A stretch of DNA of 7,876 nt, taken from contig CAJWIB010000116.1 in NCBI GenBank assembly GCA_913041095.1, positions 1 to 7,876 of the forward strand, read 5' to 3'. Position 1 is the stretch's first letter, and each line of letters starts with the position of its first letter. A program made the position numbers and the translations under genes. The notes under the pieces were generated by a model. The model was not told where the DNA came from. It saw nothing but the letters and a program-made list of their open reading frames with translations, and searched no databases. Positions 6,137 to 7,876 of the stretch are shown in pieces. The DNA is from an uncultured Rhodospirillaceae bacterium. GTDB taxonomy: Bacteria; Pseudomonadota; Alphaproteobacteria; Rhodospirillales; UBA2165.

Positions 6137-6499
6137 ATGGCGAATGGCTTCGAATGGAACGCTGAACGCGTTGAAGAACTCACAAAATTATGGGCGACAG
6201 GTCTTTCGGCCAGCGAAATAGGCCGCAAACTTGGCATTACTAAAAACGCTGTAGTCGGCAAAGTTCGGCGTCTTGACTTAGCGATGCGCCGGCAACCAGC
6301 GACCCCTAAAGTGGATCGTAAGGTCATTACCTTGGATAGCCTTAAAGCCAATATGTGTTCCTGGCCGAACGGAGAGCCAGGTACGCCGGAGTTTCGTTTT
6401 TGTGGTAAGGTAGCGGAGCCGAGCAAGCCTTACTGTGCGGATCATTGCACCATCGCCTATGTGCCCAATATCAGGAAAAAAGCCACAGCTGTCGCTTAA
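6137..6499 (+). CDS. gcrA: GcrA-family cell-cycle transcription regulator, short form
   Basis: GcrA binds sigma70-RNA polymerase and activates promoters with methylated GANTC sites in Alphaproteobacteria. The N-terminal DNA-binding domain is clear: W7, RVEELTKLWATGLSASEIGRKLG (11-33) and NAVVGKVRRLDL (37-48). The C-terminal sigma-interacting part carries C74-SWP, FRFCG (86-90, C89) and KPYCADH (97-103; C100, H103). The protein has 120 residues, well below the roughly 170 of Caulobacter GcrA, because the linker between the two parts is only about 20 residues. The usual KVHRLGL is KVRRLDL here, so a divergent orthologue or a paralogue is possible. The ATG follows a strong GGAGG. The upstream region carries CtrA, GANTC and DnaA sites. 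It is convergent with the small ORF at 6518-6670, with an 18-bp gap in which no convincing terminator is seen. Confidence 0.9.
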   Translation: MANGFEWNAERVEELTKLWATGLSASEIGRKLGITKNAVVGKVRRLDLAMRRQPATPKVDRKVITLDSLKANMCSWPNGEPGTPEFRFCGKVAEPSKPYCADHCTIAYVPNIRKKATAVA

Positions 6500-6517
6500 G
6501 TCTAATCGGAACGCTAG

Positions 6518-6670
6518 TTAGGGTTTAATAATCAGGGTGCCATCCTTAGTCTGGTCGTCGACTTTTTGGGTAAGGCGCGTCATCGCTTCATCAAATTTAT
6601 AGTTTGGTACCTCTTCGCGCATGATGAATATCATATCCTCGACAAACATCTTGGTCGCGTTTTCAGTCAT
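6518..6670 (-). CDS. Hypothetical small protein, 50 residues
   Basis: An ATG at 6670 opens a 50-residue frame beginning MTENATKMFVED and ending GTLIIKP, with TAA at 6518-6520. It is a mixed-charge soluble sequence, probably helical over residues 5-37, with no membrane segment, signal or recognised domain. It starts 20 nt after the stop of the 6691-6966 gene on the same strand but in another frame, so the pair may be one operon. There is no clear Shine-Dalgarno before the ATG; coupling or a later Met (8 or 13) is possible. It is convergent with gcrA. Support is the open frame, the natural composition and the tandem position; function is unknown. Confidence 0.5.
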   Translation of the reverse strand: MTENATKMFVEDMIFIMREEVPNYKFDEAMTRLTQKVDDQTKDGTLIIKP

Positions 6671-6690
6671 ATTGCTGTAGAGCTTTTTAT

Positions 6691-6966
6691 TCAGCCTTCA
6701 TTCTGTTCGGCAGTTTCCAACAGAATAATGACGTCATCATAATCGGCGAAATGCAGCAGCGACTGGATACCACTGACATTGGTGCGGGTTAGATTTTCTA
6801 ATAGTTCTTTGTGGCGATTCTGTTTTTCTGCCACCGTTTCCGGGCGCAGAATTGCTGATAGCTGAGAGTGAAGATGCTCTAAATCTTCGGCCGTAATTTC
6901 GATCCGATTATCCTCAAACAGTATTTCGTAAACATCATCGGATATTTTATTGACGGTAAATTCCAT
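6691..6966 (-). CDS. Hypothetical protein, about 91 residues
   Basis: From ATG 6966 the protein starts MEFTVNKISDDVYEILFEDN and ends LLETAEQNEG. Residues 1-22 look like beta strands, 24-60 like an amphipathic, possibly coiled helix (AEDLEHLHSQLSAILRPETV), followed by a short region ending in the acidic DYDDVIILLE. No signal, membrane segment or catalytic motif is seen and the family is not recognised. The start is uncertain: GTG at 6978 has GGAG only 4 nt before it, and the frame stays open to a TTG at 6993 (100 residues) without a Shine-Dalgarno. It is divergent from ytoQ and lies 20 nt before the 50-residue ORF, with which it may be co-expressed. Confidence 0.65.
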   Translation of the reverse strand: MEFTVNKISDDVYEILFEDNRIEITAEDLEHLHSQLSAILRPETVAEKQNRHKELLENLTRTNVSGIQSLLHFADYDDVIILLETAEQNEG

Positions 6967-7021
6967 TGGGTAATCCACGTTGCTCCGTAACAATTAACAG
7001 GCTTGCGTAGCCCAATTCCGA

Positions 7022-7035
7022 ATACAATGTTGTAT
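7022..7035. repeat. Palindrome in the gap between the divergent small-ORF and ytoQ genes
   Basis: ATACAA-TG-TTGTAT is a perfect 6-bp inverted repeat around a 2-bp centre. It lies in the 187-bp gap 6967-7153, which otherwise shows an AT-rich TATATAT stretch just after it and no clear promoter pair. Such a site could be an operator for one or both divergent genes; this is inference only. Confidence 0.3.
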
Positions 7036-7153
7036 ATATGCTAGCGGCCAATGCTCAACACCCGGTTTATGACTTAAAATTAGCTTGCGCGGCCTGGGTT
7101 CGACCGGCAAAAATTACAACAATATTGATAAATTTAATCAGGAGACAGCAATC

Positions 7154-7624
7154 ATGGCGACAAAATTGGCGACTGGCAATTGGACCGTATATCTCTCAGG
7201 TGAAATCCATAGCGATTGGCGGGAGCAGATTAAAGATGGCTGTGCTGCGCAAGATCTGCCGGTACAGATCGTGGCGCCAGTGACCAATCACGAAGCCAGT
7301 GATGACTGCGGCGTTGAAATTCTGGGTCAGGAAGACAATCCGTTCTGGAAAGACCATAAGGGCGCGCAGGTGAATGCTATTCGCACCCGGACCTTGATTA
7401 AAAAATCAGATGTCGTGGTGGTTAAGTTCGGTGACAAATACCGTCAATGGAACGCGGCCTTTGATGCTGGCATGGCAGCAGCCCTCGGTAAGCCGATCAT
7501 TGTGCTGCACGCTGAAGACCTTACCCACGCTTTGAAAGAAGTCGATGCGGCGGCTCTGGCCGTCGCCGAAAGCCCGTCGCAAGTTGTCCGGGTCCTCAAT
7601 TACGCGATCAATGGGAGTTTGTAG
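7154..7624 (+). CDS. ytoQ: YtoQ-family nucleoside 2-deoxyribosyltransferase-like protein
   Basis: The 156-residue protein closely resembles Bacillus YtoQ as I recall it: YLSGEIHSDWREQI (13-26), NHEASDDCG (45-53), IRTRTLIKKSDVVVVKFGDKYRQWNAAFDAG (76-106) and GKPIIVL (112-118). The fold is that of nucleoside 2-deoxyribosyltransferases, which swap bases on deoxyribose, but the activity of this subfamily is not established to my knowledge. At the place of the catalytic Glu of classical enzymes the sequence has Asp (D104 in FDAG), as Bacillus YtoQ also appears to have. No signal peptide; cytoplasmic. ATG 7154 is chosen because AGGAG (7140-7144) lies 9 nt upstream; the frame stays open to a TTG at 7085 that lacks such a site. 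It is convergent with the thpR-type gene. Confidence 0.88.
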   Translation: MATKLATGNWTVYLSGEIHSDWREQIKDGCAAQDLPVQIVAPVTNHEASDDCGVEILGQEDNPFWKDHKGAQVNAIRTRTLIKKSDVVVVKFGDKYRQWNAAFDAGMAAALGKPIIVLHAEDLTHALKEVDAAALAVAESPSQVVRVLNYAINGSL

Positions 7625-7644
7625 TTTTTTCAAACTGCCAAACT
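7616..7644. terminator. Weak nested hairpin between convergent ytoQ and thpR-type genes
   Basis: AGTTT (7616-7620) pairs with AAACT (7640-7644) and AGTTT (7623-7627) pairs with AAACT (7632-7636), separated by a small internal loop and closed by TTTC. It spans the ytoQ stop and reaches the other gene's stop. It is AT-rich and thermodynamically weak, so it is only a possible shared 3' end. Confidence 0.3.
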
Positions 7645-7876
7645 AAGAAGCGTCGAGCTGGTAGCGCGCAAGCGCCTCATAGGCTGCGCCGGCATGACCA
7701 AGATGGCTGCGGAATAGTGTAAAATAATCGACTGAATACGGCGGCAATAAGAGTTCCGCCTGTGCCTCTAAATAACCGGCAACAGCGGTGACCGGAACAC
7801 GCTTCAAGCGTGCCAAGGTCACGTGGGGTCTAAATTTACGATGTTCCGGTTCCTGGCCCGCCAGAATGAGCGCCTG
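7643..7876 (-). CDS. thpR: RNA 2',3'-cyclic phosphodiesterase (ThpR/LigT family), C-terminal part, start outside window
   Basis: The minus-strand frame enters from the right edge and gives 77 residues to TAG at 7643-7645. FRPHVTLARLK (visible residues 15-25) is the second H-X-T-hydrophobic motif of the 2H phosphoesterase family (HVTL, H18 and T20). YSVDYFTLFRSHLG (47-60) and YEALARYQL (66-74) match the family's C-terminal strands, where the final strand typically reads Y..L..Y.L. The first HxTx motif would be in the missing N-terminal half. The enzyme hydrolyses RNA 2',3'-cyclic phosphates and can ligate 2'-5' tRNA ends in vitro. It is convergent with ytoQ, with 18 bp between the stop codons. 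It is too short here for its start or operon partners to be judged. Confidence 0.86.
   Translation of the reverse strand, partial: QALILAGQEPEHRKFRPHVTLARLKRVPVTAVAGYLEAQAELLLPPYSVDYFTLFRSHLGHAGAAYEALARYQLDAS

Noticed and set aside
6500..6517. Terminator between gcrA and the convergent small ORF
   Set aside because: The 18-bp gap has only a four-base CTAA/TTAG complementarity reaching into the next gene, too weak to call.
6518..6993. The two small minus-strand ORFs as one gene broken by a frameshift
   Set aside because: The frame of the 50-residue ORF closes at a stop (6698-6700) just inside the upstream gene, each ORF has its own plausible start, and no homopolymer slip site joins them. 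Without a homologue of fused length there is no support.
7091..7108. tRNA T-arm-like GGTTCGA motif
   Set aside because: The flanking bases do not form the 5-bp T stem and no acceptor, D or anticodon arms can be drawn around it. It lies just upstream of ytoQ.
7085..7153. Longer ytoQ starting at TTG 7085
   Set aside because: There is no Shine-Dalgarno before the TTG, whereas AGGAG stands 9 nt before ATG 7154, and YtoQ homology begins just after that ATG.

Overview
The window reads as ordinary chromosome of an alphaproteobacterium. The main evidence is a gcrA-family cell-cycle regulator, a found only in Alphaproteobacteria as far as known, together with a marked scarcity of GANTC (the CcrM methylation site), lpxK/lpxL lipid A genes, and xseA divergent from purD. 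The order cannot be fixed from the sequence; a Rhodospirillales-like lineage is possible. There is no sign of mobile DNA, CRISPR, tRNA or rRNA.

Layout from left to right. The 3' half of lpxK and the following lpxL/htrB-type acyltransferase (1-1383, plus strand) form a lipid A operon. It ends at a 16-bp hairpin that spans the stop codons of both lpxL and the convergent M23 endopeptidase gene. xseA (exonuclease VII large subunit) and the M23 gene (3658-1401, minus strand) form an operon with a 4-bp TTGA overlap. purD (3734-5023, plus) diverges from xseA and its stop codon directly abuts the stop of a convergent, exported SH3-domain protein of unknown function (5833-5024, minus).

The 303-bp gap between the SH3 gene and gcrA (6137-6499, plus) is the most informative part. 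It holds a perfect CtrA site (TTAA-N7-TTAA), the only intergenic GANTC of the window, a perfect DnaA box, a good sigma70-type promoter with a duplicated 12-bp element, and a leader of about 120 nt that can pair with the gcrA ribosome-binding site. Binding sites or targets of three cell-cycle regulators (CtrA, CcrM/GcrA, DnaA) thus lie within 48 bp upstream of the gene for the fourth. This matches the logic known from Caulobacter, where CtrA represses and DnaA activates gcrA, but the GcrA here is short and divergent.

Right of gcrA lie two small minus-strand ORFs of unknown function (6966-6691 and 6670-6518), then a divergent ytoQ-type deoxyribosyltransferase-fold gene (7154-7624, plus), and the C-terminal end of a convergent RNA 2',3'-cyclic phosphodiesterase gene (thpR/ligT family) that runs off the right edge.

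No clearly new multi-gene system is visible. The best leads are the composite gcrA control region, the unusual GcrA, and the unknown SH3 and small-ORF proteins.
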